Source of the DNA: Ww85 sp963745765
GTDB lineage: Bacteria > Desulfobacterota > Desulfobulbia > Desulfobulbales > Desulfocapsaceae
Assembly (NCBI GenBank): GCA_963745765.1
Contig: CAVUYQ010000023.1
Location: 41,083 to 105,082 of the forward strand
Reading direction: 5' to 3'
DNA: 64,000 nucleotides
Shown one piece after another: positions 1-9,337 of the stretch. The translations under genes were made by a program, and so were the position numbers. The notes beneath the pieces are model-generated. The model had not been told where the DNA came from. It worked only from the letters and a program-made list of their open reading frames with translations, and did not search any database. The first letter of the stretch is position 1. The number at the start of each line of letters is the position of its first letter.

Positions 1-1886
1 TACAGCAGTTCTGTTAGTTTCTTCCTGATTCCGGCGGGATCACACCCCTGGTAAACAACCTGTTCCCCCAGTCCGCCCCGGCCTTCCCTCGTGGTGCCCA
101 GGGCACCGTATTTCGGTGCAAAGCCGTTTTCCAGCAGCCAGGACCCATAACGGCTACCCAGGCCGGTCTTGCTGTTCTGGCTTTCTACGACCAGCACGAA
201 CGGACTCTTTCCGGCAACCGGGAGGACTTCATGGTCAATGACATTCAGGGTCGGTTTGTTAATCAAGCCGACATTAACCCCCTCTTTTTTCAATGTTTCT
301 ACCGTATCAAGACAACGGTAGAGCATTTCCCCGTAGGAGACGATATAGCCGGCATCACCCGTACGGATGATTTCATCCTTCCCGGGGTCAAATGAATAAC
401 CCTCGCCATAGAACTTCTCTCCCGCCGCTGTCAGTATAAACGGGGTGGCGGAACGAGTCGAGAACACAAAGCGGAGACCGGGATCGTTAAAAATTCGGGG
501 CAGCATCGCCTTGAGCTGCAAAGCGTCTGCCGGAAAGTAAAGACGGGTGTTATCTCCCTCAGCCAGGCCGTTATCGGCAAAGAAATTGTTTATGCCGAAA
601 TGGCAGGTGTTATCGGCCATATCATCCACACCGGAATGGGAGAAATGTGCCAGCACATTGACATTGTTCAGGCGGGCCATGGTAATTTCCGAGACAATCA
701 TCTCCAGAAAAGCGGCGAAGGTGCCAAAGATCCCCTGGCGTCCCGGTTCTGAACCGAATCCGGCAGCCACCGAATAATTGTTACGCTCCATGATGCCGCC
801 ATGCACATAGACCTCCGGATGATTCTTGCGTATATGGTGAAGCCCGCAGGACCCCTCAAGATCGGAGTCAACCACAAGAACCTTTGACGCCGGATCTTCT
901 ATGCTATCGAGAATCTCACAGACAATTTTACCGAAATCATCGCGGCATTTCCCGCGCTCTGAAGTGGAGCCGAGATATAAAGCGGTGCTTTTCTCAACCG
1001 ACGTTTCCTGAAGCAGTGCAACGGCATCCTGATGACCTTTTGCTTTAAGATAATCGATCGCCAGCGGCACCGGGATAACATCGTGCCCTTTCGGCAACCC
1101 TTCAATGCCGGGGACTGAGGGAGCCATTTTACGCTTGTTGACAATAACGCGCGGACCCTGGACATTCAGAACACTGCGGATCCTGTCAAACAAACCATCG
1201 AGATCCTCGCCATCACCGGAGAGCACTTCAAGACCATGTCCGCTGAGCGTTTTCGCAACATCAAACCCCTTCAGGTAGTCACTCGGATGGCCGGCAATGG
1301 TGACATCATTATCATCGATGACCAGCTTGACGTTCAGGTTACGGGAAACGGCATAACGCGCAGCTTCCGCATCATCACCTTCCTGTTGGGATCCGTCACT
1401 GCCGAACATGACCACCGTTCTGTTCCGATCGGCTTCAGCAACACCGTTCACATAGCTCCAGAGATGCCCAAGCCGGCCCGAACTGAAGAAAACTCCGGCC
1501 GCCTCGTCCCGTTCCGGGTGTCCGTAGAGACCTTTGCCGTACTCCCGATAATGCAGCAGTTCCTCAACGTCTTTCTGGCCATTGAGTACCGCCATCATGT
1601 ACTGTATTGCCACACGGTGACCCGCTTCATCAAAAAAGACTGGAACAATGCTCTTATCACCTTTCATGAAGCCATCGAGAATAAGAACTTCTGGCACGAT
1701 ATCATATGGCCCGCCGGTATGACCGCCAAGTCCTTTGACGTTAGCCAGGGCAGTAAAAAAAATCAGACTGTCCCTGACGAGGGCAATATTGTTCTGCAAA
1801 GTCTTTTTCTGATCAGCACTCAGGCCACTCTGCGATGTGCTGAACTGCAGCGGTTTATACTTACTGAGATCTATAGGAAATGTCAT
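1..1886 (-). CDS. Transketolase-family thiamine-diphosphate enzyme, partial (C-terminus runs off the left edge)
   Basis: About 628 codons are open from an ATG at 1886, preceded by GGAGG about 6 bases upstream, to the window edge; the last visible residues (KKLTELL) suggest only a little is missing. The TPP-binding signature is visible as GSDGSQQEG followed by a DNDVTI stretch near residues 160-195. A pyrimidine-binding domain follows (HFSHSGVDDMADNTCHFG region, about residue 430), then a transketolase C-terminal domain. The N-terminus (GLGGHTGGPYDIVPE) differs from the classical transketolase GHPG motif, which is present in the second transketolase at 34.3 kb. It is therefore a separate subfamily whose substrates I cannot name; sugar-phosphate two-carbon transfer is inferred from the family. 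A TTGACA-like -35 box lies at 1962-1967 (complement), without a clear -10 partner. Confidence 0.8.
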   Translation of the reverse strand, partial: MTFPIDLSKYKPLQFSTSQSGLSADQKKTLQNNIALVRDSLIFFTALANVKGLGGHTGGPYDIVPEVLILDGFMKGDKSIVPVFFDEAGHRVAIQYMMAVLNGQKDVEELLHYREYGKGLYGHPERDEAAGVFFSSGRLGHLWSYVNGVAEADRNRTVVMFGSDGSQQEGDDAEAARYAVSRNLNVKLVIDDNDVTIAGHPSDYLKGFDVAKTLSGHGLEVLSGDGEDLDGLFDRIRSVLNVQGPRVIVNKRKMAPSVPGIEGLPKGHDVIPVPLAIDYLKAKGHQDAVALLQETSVEKSTALYLGSTSERGKCRDDFGKIVCEILDSIEDPASKVLVVDSDLEGSCGLHHIRKNHPEVYVHGGIMERNNYSVAAGFGSEPGRQGIFGTFAAFLEMIVSEITMARLNNVNVLAHFSHSGVDDMADNTCHFGINNFFADNGLAEGDNTRLYFPADALQLKAMLPRIFNDPGLRFVFSTRSATPFILTAAGEKFYGEGYSFDPGKDEIIRTGDAGYIVSYGEMLYRCLDTVETLKKEGVNVGLINKPTLNVIDHEVLPVAGKSPFVLVVESQNSKTGLGSRYGSWLLENGFAPKYGALGTTREGRGGLGEQVVYQGCDPAGIRKKLTELL

Positions 1887-2141
1887 ACAAGCCTCCGAGA
1901 AAATTGTGCTAAGGAATAATAAGAACGAGCTGAATAACCGAACTGCCACACTGGTGTCCTGTGTCAACTATGCTCACGTCTTACACAAAGGTGAACTACC
2001 ATATTCGAGATAAACAACAAAAACCACGGTTTTTTAGGCCAATGGATAGACCACCCGTCAATTTTTCACGGAAATCACCGCTGATATTCTTCACATTCCG
2101 GATACGGGAAACGTTTTCACGAGCAAGACGAGACTATTGTT

Positions 2142-5100
2142 TCAGGGTTTCCAGAAGCCGCCGCCGCCCGGTGTCTCGATGACGAAGATATCGCCCGGAG
2201 CCATTTCAATTTCATCATTGCCCTGCAAGGCGACCATGCTTCCATCCGCCCTGATGACATAATTCCTGCCACAATCACCGGACTCGCCGCCCTCAAGCCC
2301 CCAGGGCGCTGTTTCACGGTGTGACGAAAGGATGGTGGCTGTCATCGGTTCAAGAAAGACCATCCTCCGGGTAACCCCGTCACCTCCCTTGAAACGCCCG
2401 CCTCCTCCTGAATTCTGTCTGATACTGAAAGATTCCAGCCGGACGGGGAAACGGTACTCGATGACTTCAGGGTCTGTCATCCGGGTATTGGTCATATGGC
2501 TGTGCACACCGCTTGTTCCATGATGATCCGGTCCGGCACCGGTACCGCCGCAGATGGTTTCATAATTCTGGTAGACCTCGTTTCCATAGACAAAATTGTT
2601 CATCGTTCCCTGCGAGGCGGCCAGCACCTTGAGAGCCCCGAACAGCGTATCCGTAATCGCTTGCGAGACTTCAGTATTTCCTGAAATGACCGCCGCCGGA
2701 TATGAGGGACTGATCATCGTCTGAGGCGGTACCACTATCTTCAGCGGTTTGAGGCATCCCTCATTGAGCGGAATCTCATCATCGACAAGGGTTCTGAACA
2801 CATAAAGAACAGCAGCCCGGCAAACAGCCAGCGGTGCATTGTAGTTCCCGGAGTTCTGCAGGGAAGTGCCGGTGAAATCAATTACGGCTTCCCTCTCTTC
2901 CCTATTTACCTGGATGGAAACAGCGATCTGCATGCCGCCATCCAGGTGATTTATGAAACTGCCGTCTTTCAAGACATCAAGTACCCGCCGGACAGACTCT
3001 TCCGCATTATCCTGGACATGTTGCATATAGGCGTGCACGACATCGAGACCGAATTGCTCGACCATCTTGCGCAGTTCCTGAACACCCGTTTCATTGGCGG
3101 CTATCTGGGCGGTAAGATCAGCCATGTTTTGATCGATATTTCGGCAGGGATAGCGGCCCGAACCAAGCAGTTCTCGGGTCTGGCTCTCACGCAGGACACC
3201 ATTGTCAACCAGCAGGAAATTATCGATCAGCACCCCTTCTTCATCGATATGGGTGCTGTCAGGCGGTGAAGATCCCGGTGTACGGCCACCGATATCGGCG
3301 TGATGCCCCCGGGATCCGGCATAAAAGAGAACATCCCTCCCCTTCTCATCAAATACCGGGGTGATAACGGTAACATCAGGCAGGTGCGTGCCGCCGTTAT
3401 AGGGCGCGTTAAGCATATAAACCGATCCCGGCCGCATGCTTTCGCGGTTTTCCCTGATGACGGTCTGCACCGAATCGCTCATGGAACCAAGATGCACCGG
3501 CACATGCGGTGCATTGGCAACCAGTTCACCGCGGTTGTTGAAAATGGCGCAGGAAAAATCCAGCCGCTCCTTGATGTTTACCGAGTAGGATGTGTTGGCG
3601 AGCGTTGCTCCCATCTGCTCGGCGATGGACATGAAGAGATTATTAAACACTTCAAGCATCACCGGATCGACATGGGTGCCCACAGCCTCGGCCCGGGGTC
3701 GGGGAAGATAGCGCTCCAGCAGCAGGTGTCTGCGCTCGTTAAGGTGCGCCTGCCAACCCGGTTCCAGCACCACAGTTCCCGTTTTCTCAAGAATAATCGC
3801 CGGCCCCTTTATCGATTGCTGAGGCAGCAGCATCTCCCGCTCAAACAATGGTGTCCTCTGCCGGCTGCCGCTCATAAAGACGTCTGCATGATCAACCGGT
3901 TGGGGCTGTTTATCCGTTCGCCTGTCGTCGATAACCTCATCATTTACCGAATCGGCTCGACCAATGGCCTCAATGGCGACGGCCTCAACCACCAGCCCCC
4001 GCTCCCTGGCGATAAAGCCGAACCGCCGGCGGTGGGACTGCTCAAAGGCTGACCTCATCTCTTTGACACTGCCAAATTCAAGGGGCAGAAAACTATCTGT
4101 TCCCTCATAACGGACATGTACCTTACGTACGATGGTGATACGGCTCTGCTCTATCCCCTGTGCCTGCAATTCGAAACAGGCATCTTTTTCCCGGGGAGAA
4201 CTGAGCGTCTCAATAATGCTGACAACATTTTCATCAAGCGGTTTTTCCACCTGGACCTCCCGCATGGCGGTGATATTGGCAAGACCCATACCGTAGGCCG
4301 AGAGAACACCAGCAAACGGGTGCAGAAATATCCGGGTCATACCAAGCGCATCGGCGACAAGACAGGCGTGCTGGCCTCCGGCACCGCCAAAACAGTTCAG
4401 GGTATAACGGGTAACGTCATAGCCCCGCTGTACCGATATTTTTTTGATGGCATTTGCCATATTCTCCACAGCAATACGCAAAAAGCCATCGGCGACCTGC
4501 TCCGGCGATTGGCTTTTTGTGCCTGTCGCCTCAGCTATGTCGTCAGCCAAGGTCGAGAATCGAACGGCAACCACCTCATAATCGAGCGGTTCATCGGCGG
4601 CAGGGCCAAAAACAGGAGGGAAATAGCCCGGCTGAATTTTACCGAGCATCACGTTGCAGTCGGTAACCGTCAGAGGACCGCCGCGCCGGTAGCAGGCCGG
4701 CCCCGGATTGGCGCCGGCTGAATCCGGTCCGACCCGATAACGGGAACCGTCAAAATGAAGTATCGAGCCCCCCCCCGCAGCAACAGTATGTATATGCATC
4801 ATCGGTGCACGCATGCGTACACCGGCCACCATTGTTTCAAAACTCCGCTCATAACTTCCGCTAAAATGTGCCACATCGGTTGAAGTCCCTCCCATATCAA
4901 AACCGATGAGTTTGCGGTAGCCGCTCATTTCCGCCGTCTTTACCATGCCAACCACACCGCCAGCAGGCCCTGAAAGGATGGCATCCTTGCCCTGGAACAT
5001 TCCGGCATCGGTAAGTCCGCCATTTGACTGCATGAACATCAACCGCGTCGCCCTTTCTCCCTGGGCGCCGAGGTCCCCGGCAACCTGATCGACATATCGA

Positions 5101-5771
5101 CGCAAAATGGGAGACAGGTAGGCATCAACCACGGTGGTATCTCCGCGCGGAACCAGTTTCATCAGCGGACTTACCTCATGGCTGGTCGATACCTGGGTAA
5201 AGCCGATGGTACGGGCGACTGCTGCGATTCGCTGCTCATGATCGGGGTAGCGGAAGCCATGCATACAGACAATGGCTACTGCGCGAATGCCCTTCCTGTA
5301 GGCCGGAAGCAGGTCCTGATAAACACTATCTTCATCCAGCGAGGTGATGATAGTGCCGTTTGCGTCTACCCGTTCCGCCACCTCAATAACCTCCTCATAA
5401 AGCATCTCAGGCAGGATGATATGGCGTGCAAAAAGTCGAGGACGGCTCTGAGTGCCGATACGGAGCGCGTCGGCAAATCCCCGGGTGATCGCGAGCAGGG
5501 TACGATCACCCGTTCTCTCTAACAGCGCATTGGTGGCGACCGTTGTACCCATCTTGACATGTTCGATCCGGTTGGCGGGAATGGGATCACCCTTCTTCAC
5601 TCCCAATAAATCCCTCATACCCTGCAGGGCCGCATCACGGTATTGCTCAGGATTTTCAGAAAGCAGCTTATGGGTAAGAACCGCACCTTCAGGGGTTCTC
5701 GCCACGATATCGGTGAAAGTACCGCCGCGATCGACCCATATTTTCCACATTCCTTCTTTTTTTGCCTGCAT
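2142..5771 (-). CDS. 5-oxoprolinase / hydantoinase, HyuA-HyuB fusion
   Basis: This 1209-residue protein joins an ATP-binding HyuA half to a HyuB half. Family members hydrolyse 5-oxo-L-proline to glutamate with ATP, or open hydantoin-like rings. The N-terminus has the sugar-kinase/actin-fold phosphate loop VDRGGTFTDIV, and a second loop, GFDMGGTSTDVA, lies near residue 295. The HyuB half starts near residue 700 (VDPVMLEVFNNLF). The length fits the fused bacterial and eukaryotic form, so 5-oxoprolinase is favoured over two-subunit hydantoinases, but the exact substrate is inferred. A TATAAT box at 5795-5800 (complement) just upstream supports the ATG at 5771. A second ATG six codons in (5753) directly abuts GAAGGA and is less likely. 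The neighbour on the other side is a broken TRAP binding-protein gene, which may once have supplied a substrate. Confidence 0.88.
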   Translation of the reverse strand: MQAKKEGMWKIWVDRGGTFTDIVARTPEGAVLTHKLLSENPEQYRDAALQGMRDLLGVKKGDPIPANRIEHVKMGTTVATNALLERTGDRTLLAITRGFADALRIGTQSRPRLFARHIILPEMLYEEVIEVAERVDANGTIITSLDEDSVYQDLLPAYRKGIRAVAIVCMHGFRYPDHEQRIAAVARTIGFTQVSTSHEVSPLMKLVPRGDTTVVDAYLSPILRRYVDQVAGDLGAQGERATRLMFMQSNGGLTDAGMFQGKDAILSGPAGGVVGMVKTAEMSGYRKLIGFDMGGTSTDVAHFSGSYERSFETMVAGVRMRAPMMHIHTVAAGGGSILHFDGSRYRVGPDSAGANPGPACYRRGGPLTVTDCNVMLGKIQPGYFPPVFGPAADEPLDYEVVAVRFSTLADDIAEATGTKSQSPEQVADGFLRIAVENMANAIKKISVQRGYDVTRYTLNCFGGAGGQHACLVADALGMTRIFLHPFAGVLSAYGMGLANITAMREVQVEKPLDENVVSIIETLSSPREKDACFELQAQGIEQSRITIVRKVHVRYEGTDSFLPLEFGSVKEMRSAFEQSHRRRFGFIARERGLVVEAVAIEAIGRADSVNDEVIDDRRTDKQPQPVDHADVFMSGSRQRTPLFEREMLLPQQSIKGPAIILEKTGTVVLEPGWQAHLNERRHLLLERYLPRPRAEAVGTHVDPVMLEVFNNLFMSIAEQMGATLANTSYSVNIKERLDFSCAIFNNRGELVANAPHVPVHLGSMSDSVQTVIRENRESMRPGSVYMLNAPYNGGTHLPDVTVITPVFDEKGRDVLFYAGSRGHHADIGGRTPGSSPPDSTHIDEEGVLIDNFLLVDNGVLRESQTRELLGSGRYPCRNIDQNMADLTAQIAANETGVQELRKMVEQFGLDVVHAYMQHVQDNAEESVRRVLDVLKDGSFINHLDGGMQIAVSIQVNREEREAVIDFTGTSLQNSGNYNAPLAVCRAAVLYVFRTLVDDEIPLNEGCLKPLKIVVPPQTMISPSYPAAVISGNTEVSQAITDTLFGALKVLAASQGTMNNFVYGNEVYQNYETICGGTGAGPDHHGTSGVHSHMTNTRMTDPEVIEYRFPVRLESFSIRQNSGGGGRFKGGDGVTRRMVFLEPMTATILSSHRETAPWGLEGGESGDCGRNYVIRADGSMVALQGNDEIEMAPGDIFVIETPGGGGFWKP

Positions 5772-5794
5772 CTGAATACCCGGCTGCTTCTAAC

Positions 5795-5800
5795 ATTATA
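5795..5800 (-). promoter_or_regulatory. Candidate -10 box for the oxoprolinase gene
   Basis: On the minus strand this reads TATAAT, 24 to 29 bases before the ATG at 5771. The A/T-rich tract just upstream has no good TTGACA match, so only the -10 is supported. Confidence 0.35.
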
Positions 5801-6052
5801 ATGATTTTTTATCGATAAAACGGCACCATAGCAACATACTGCCACCGGTTTAACAGAAAATCAAGCGCTTACCCCCGCGTTCATGAACATTTTTCTTTAA
5901 TGCTGGTAAATCACAAGACTCCTCGCCGAGCAGATGGTTTCAACTCGCGAAATTTTCAGCTTAATGGATGCATTTTTTTAACCTGTTCATGGTGGTCATT
6001 ATAAAAGCAGTTTCCTGCCTCACCCATAAACTCCAAACAAGAGGCAAGGATC

Positions 6053-6355
6053 ATGAAACATATAAAACGATTGTTTTTTGGCCTTATCGGTCTGATGCTG
6101 TGCAGTTTCACCACCAGCTTCGCAGCGACTGATTATATCACCTGGGATATGCCGACGCCCTATCCTGACAAGATCTTTCACACCCAGAATATCATTGAGT
6201 TTGCCGCTGACATAAAACAGCTTACCGACGGCAAACTCGCCATTAAAGTCCATTCGACACGTTCACTTTTCAAGCATCCGGAAATCAAGAATGCGGTAAG
6301 GGGCGGTCAGGTGCAGATTGGCGAGTTATTTCTTATCATATGGATTGATACATGA
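6053..6355 (+). pseudogene. Truncated TRAP transporter substrate-binding protein (DctP family) remnant
   Basis: The reading frame starts with a good signal peptide (MKHIKRLFFGLIGLMLCSF, cleavage after FAA or SFA) and continues with a DctP-like beginning: WDMPTPYPDKIFHTQNI, then DGKLAIKVHSTRSLFKHPEI and GGQVQIGE. It stops at 100 residues, whereas intact DctP proteins have about 320-340. A GAGG/AAGGAT ribosome site precedes the ATG. No DctQ or DctM membrane subunits follow. Directly after the break lie short direct repeats (6415-6459), so the 3' part was probably lost to a rearrangement or repeat insertion. The remaining piece could still be secreted but cannot form the two-lobed binding fold. 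Confidence 0.75.
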
Positions 6356-6414
6356 CCATTGGTGAAGGACTGGATAATCGCATTAAGAATTCCGTTACCG
6401 GGAATTAAGTATAC

Positions 6415-6459
6415 TGTCCCCGCAATTAGCCATTATCATGGATGTCCCCGCAATTAGCC
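6415..6459. repeat. Two 17-bp direct repeats (TGTCCCCGCAATTAGCC) at the dctP break
   Basis: TGTCCCCGCAATTAGCC occurs at 6415-6431 and again at 6443-6459. It follows a CCGGGAATTAAGTATAC string. Similar TGTCCCC/GGAATTAAG strings are, from memory, dispersed in deltaproteobacterial genomes, sometimes near REP-associated transposases; that link is inference. The second copy lies inside the last codons of the nucleotidase gene at 6426-7055, so the repeat has supplied part of that C-terminus. Confidence 0.6.
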
Positions 6460-7055
6460 GCCAGCCATTCGTTCACCGCCGCCTCGACCTGCTGCCATCC
6501 CCGGCACCGGCAACTTTTTACCCCCGTCTTATAGGTTCTGTTCCAGGGTCGATCAAAGAGCAGAACCGGCAGCGCCATCTCCCGGGTGAGATAATCCGCC
6601 ATTTTTGGAGAATCCTCTACTCCGATATCAAACGGCATACACGCCAGCTGCTCAAGGGTTATGGCAATAGCTTCGTCAGTGCCGTTCCAGTTATATTTGT
6701 CTACCATGGTAAACGAGTGATACGGAATTTTCCTGTCTTCCAGCCATTGCAGGGAGGCCTCGGCGGCAGCGGTATGCCTCCCCGTCAGGATCGACAGGGA
6801 AAAGCCCATCTCTTCCCAGTTGCGCAGAACATTCAGCACCCCCTCAAGCGGTTTCAGTCCGAGAATAAATTCAGGCTCATGAGCACGGCCAAACAAGTGG
6901 CGATTCTGTGCATCATCAAGTCCAAAGGACTTCTGCAGGTTAAAGGAAAAGACCTCCTCGAAGTCCACATGCAGATCAAATTCGCGCGCCAGCAATGCAA
7001 GGTATGCTCCTGCCGTATCACACAGCACATCATCCATATCAAGATAAATATTCAC
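6426..7055 (-). CDS. 5'(3')-deoxyribonucleotidase-like HAD phosphatase
   Basis: This 209-residue HAD-superfamily protein begins with motif I as DMDDVLCDT, whose two aspartates act as nucleophile and general acid. Motif II is in SILTGRH (near residue 92), and the late GVEDSPKM region supplies the acidic motif IV. This pattern, with the cap region between, matches the NT5C/5'-nucleotidase family (PF06941 type), which dephosphorylates deoxyribonucleoside monophosphates. The last residues (GDIHDNG) are encoded by the short direct repeat next to the dctP remnant, so the natural C-terminus may have been replaced. It is monocistronic and convergent with the remnant. Confidence 0.8.
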   Translation of the reverse strand: MNIYLDMDDVLCDTAGAYLALLAREFDLHVDFEEVFSFNLQKSFGLDDAQNRHLFGRAHEPEFILGLKPLEGVLNVLRNWEEMGFSLSILTGRHTAAAEASLQWLEDRKIPYHSFTMVDKYNWNGTDEAIAITLEQLACMPFDIGVEDSPKMADYLTREMALPVLLFDRPWNRTYKTGVKSCRCRGWQQVEAAVNEWLAANCGDIHDNG

Positions 7056-7485
7056 GCACTGACACCTCTGCCGATAAAGAGACTAAAAGCCTTTTATTAA
7101 ACACTTCCGGCCGCTGCAGGCAACAGGAGAAAAGCAGTCCTCGCACCCAAAGACACCCCGGTTCAGGTATGATAACCCATCCGACCGACTGCTCGTGAGT
7201 GGCAAAAAGCGGCTTGACTTCAGCCGATGTTTGCTTTCGCTTAACGAAGGCTTATCTTTTACTGGTCGTTTTCCCTAACCTTGACCGTTCATCACGAGCT
7301 CCGTAACGCGTCGGCCGCAAACCCGAACCGGGCTCAGCCAGGCCTCCGTCGCGCTGTTAATCAGCCATGTCGAGTGGTGATATTGTTTTACCAGCGGTTA
7401 CATGGCATATTGCCCAGAAACTGGAAGGGGAATAGCCGATATCCGGACATCAGCCTGACACAAACTGAAAACGCATGATACAATT
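7056..7485. other. Intergenic region without a recognised gene
   Basis: These 430 bases separate the divergently read nucleotidase and acyltransferase genes, so both promoters should lie here. I find no convincing sigma-70 pair, no RNA gene and no conserved reading frame. Confidence 0.4.
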
Positions 7486-9204
7486 ATGTTTACTGTCGAC
7501 CAGGTAATAGCCGAATATTATCCAGCTCTTAACAAGAGAAAAATTTATGCATCGATTGTCAAGTCTGTTCTGAGGCACCTGCTCCACGAACAATTTTTTC
7601 TCGATTTTGCAGAGAAATACCCGCACCTGCAGGGCATCGAATTCGTTGAACAGGCACTTGATTATTTCCATTTCAGTTTTTCGGTATCCAACCAGGATCG
7701 CTCCAACATTCCTGCCAACGGCAGGGTAATGATTATTGCCAATCATCCGATTGGCTCCCTTGACGGTCTGGCCCTATTAAAACTGATCCATGAAATTCGA
7801 TCGGATGTCAAAATTGTTGCCAACGATCTGCTCATGTCCCTTGTTCCGCTGCGCTCCTGCCTCCTTCCCGTTCGGGTTCTTACCGGCAAAAGCGGTAAAC
7901 ACCATATCCAGCTGATCAACAGGACACTGAGCAATGAGGGAGCGGTTATCATGTTTCCTTCCGGGGAAGTTTCCCGGTTCGGTACCCGGGGTGTTCGGGA
8001 CGGTCAGTGGCATAAGGGCTTTTTGAAGATAGCACAACGGGCCAAAGCACCTATTCTGCCCGTCCACATCAAAGGCCGCAATTCAATACCCTTCTATTGT
8101 GCCTCACTTCTGATAAAACCACTTTCCACCCTGTTGCTCGTCGGACAGATGTTTCACCAGCGCGAAAAGCAGATCAGCATGACAATCGGCTCAATCATTC
8201 CCTACGATGCCTACCGGAATCTGCCGATCCATACAAAAGAAAAAGTCAAGCTCTTCAAGAAACATCTCTATCGCCTCGACTCAGGAAAGAAGCTGCTGTT
8301 AGCTACCGAGACAGCCATCGCCCATCCGGAACGCAAAACAGACCTTAAAAAAGCCATGCGGCATGGTGATCTGCTTGGCAGGACCCCGGACGGGAAGTCT
8401 ATCTATCTTTTTGAAACACCGGATCCTTCACCGATTCTCAGGGAGATAGGCAGGCTGCGCGAATTAACCTTCCGCTCAATTGGAGAAGGAACCGGCAAAC
8501 GGCGGGATCTTGATCACTTCGATCAATATTACCAGCACCTTCTTCTCTGGGATGAAGATGCACTGGAAATTGTCGGCGCCTACCGTTTTGTTGACGCCGG
8601 TCGTGTTGTAAAAGAAAAAGGAGCGGAAGGGCTCTATACCGGCAGTCTTTTCAAACTCGATCAGGACAGGAGCTATTTTCTGGAAAACGGCCTGGAGCTT
8701 GGACGCAGCTTTGTCCAGCGACGCTATTGGGGGAAACGCAACCTCGACTACCTCTGGTACGGCATCGGTGCTTATCTGGCCAAACGGCCTGATTACCGAT
8801 ACCTCTTCGGCCCGGTCAGTATAACCAACGCCACCCCGCAAGCGGCAAAAGAGCTCCTCATCTACTTTTACAAACTCTACTTCTCAGCCGACACGACCAT
8901 TTCCCTCTCCCGAAATCCATTCATCTTCTCACAACCACCCTCAGCGTTGCAGATGGAATTTTGCGGAAACGACTTTCGTGCTGATTTCAAAAAATTGAAA
9001 TCATTATTAAGCAACCTTGGCACGGCCGTTCCGCCGCTCTACAAACAGTATACGGAACTCTGCGAACCTGGTGGCGTCGTCTTTCTCGATTTCAATATTG
9101 ATGCGGCATTCAACAATTGTGTCGATGGGCTGGTCATCGTTGATACTGAAAAACTTAAGGAACAGAAACGAAAACGTTACATGGAGAACAGCATTTTAGT
9201 GTAA
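7486..9204 (+). CDS. Bifunctional acyltransferase, PlsC-like plus GNAT-like (OlsF-type ornithine lipid synthase candidate)
   Basis: The 572-residue protein has two parts. The N-terminal half is a glycerolipid-type acyltransferase with the block NHPIGSLDG near residue 86, the acceptor block FPSGEVSRFG near residue 156, and a further ILPVHIKGRNS block. The C-terminal half, from about residue 290, resembles hemolysin/OlsB-type N-acyltransferases: LRELTFRSIGEGTGKRRDLD, then DALEIVGAYRF and ELGRSFVQRRYWGKRNLDYL. This order is that of OlsF, in which one polypeptide makes phosphate-free ornithine lipid from ornithine and two acyl donors. The assignment rests on domain order, not on a search. The ATG has no strong ribosome site. 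The gene stands alone, and MprF at 37.6 kb would be another amino-acid-lipid enzyme in the window. Confidence 0.75.
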   Translation: MFTVDQVIAEYYPALNKRKIYASIVKSVLRHLLHEQFFLDFAEKYPHLQGIEFVEQALDYFHFSFSVSNQDRSNIPANGRVMIIANHPIGSLDGLALLKLIHEIRSDVKIVANDLLMSLVPLRSCLLPVRVLTGKSGKHHIQLINRTLSNEGAVIMFPSGEVSRFGTRGVRDGQWHKGFLKIAQRAKAPILPVHIKGRNSIPFYCASLLIKPLSTLLLVGQMFHQREKQISMTIGSIIPYDAYRNLPIHTKEKVKLFKKHLYRLDSGKKLLLATETAIAHPERKTDLKKAMRHGDLLGRTPDGKSIYLFETPDPSPILREIGRLRELTFRSIGEGTGKRRDLDHFDQYYQHLLLWDEDALEIVGAYRFVDAGRVVKEKGAEGLYTGSLFKLDQDRSYFLENGLELGRSFVQRRYWGKRNLDYLWYGIGAYLAKRPDYRYLFGPVSITNATPQAAKELLIYFYKLYFSADTTISLSRNPFIFSQPPSALQMEFCGNDFRADFKKLKSLLSNLGTAVPPLYKQYTELCEPGGVVFLDFNIDAAFNNCVDGLVIVDTEKLKEQKRKRYMENSILV

Positions 9205-9337
9205 TATAATTGAAACAGTATCTTAATTCACACATTCCGGGAGGTGATACAGCGAAACGATGATGTAACGGCCCGGTGGCCAGGGCGTGCCACCACCGCA
9301 CAAAATGTAATCAAGAATCTACGCCGGAAGAACTATT

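Noticed and set aside
9275..9294. GGTGGC...GCCACC hairpin upstream of phoH.
   Set aside because: Only a 6-bp stem without T-run or conserved context; too weak to call a regulatory element.
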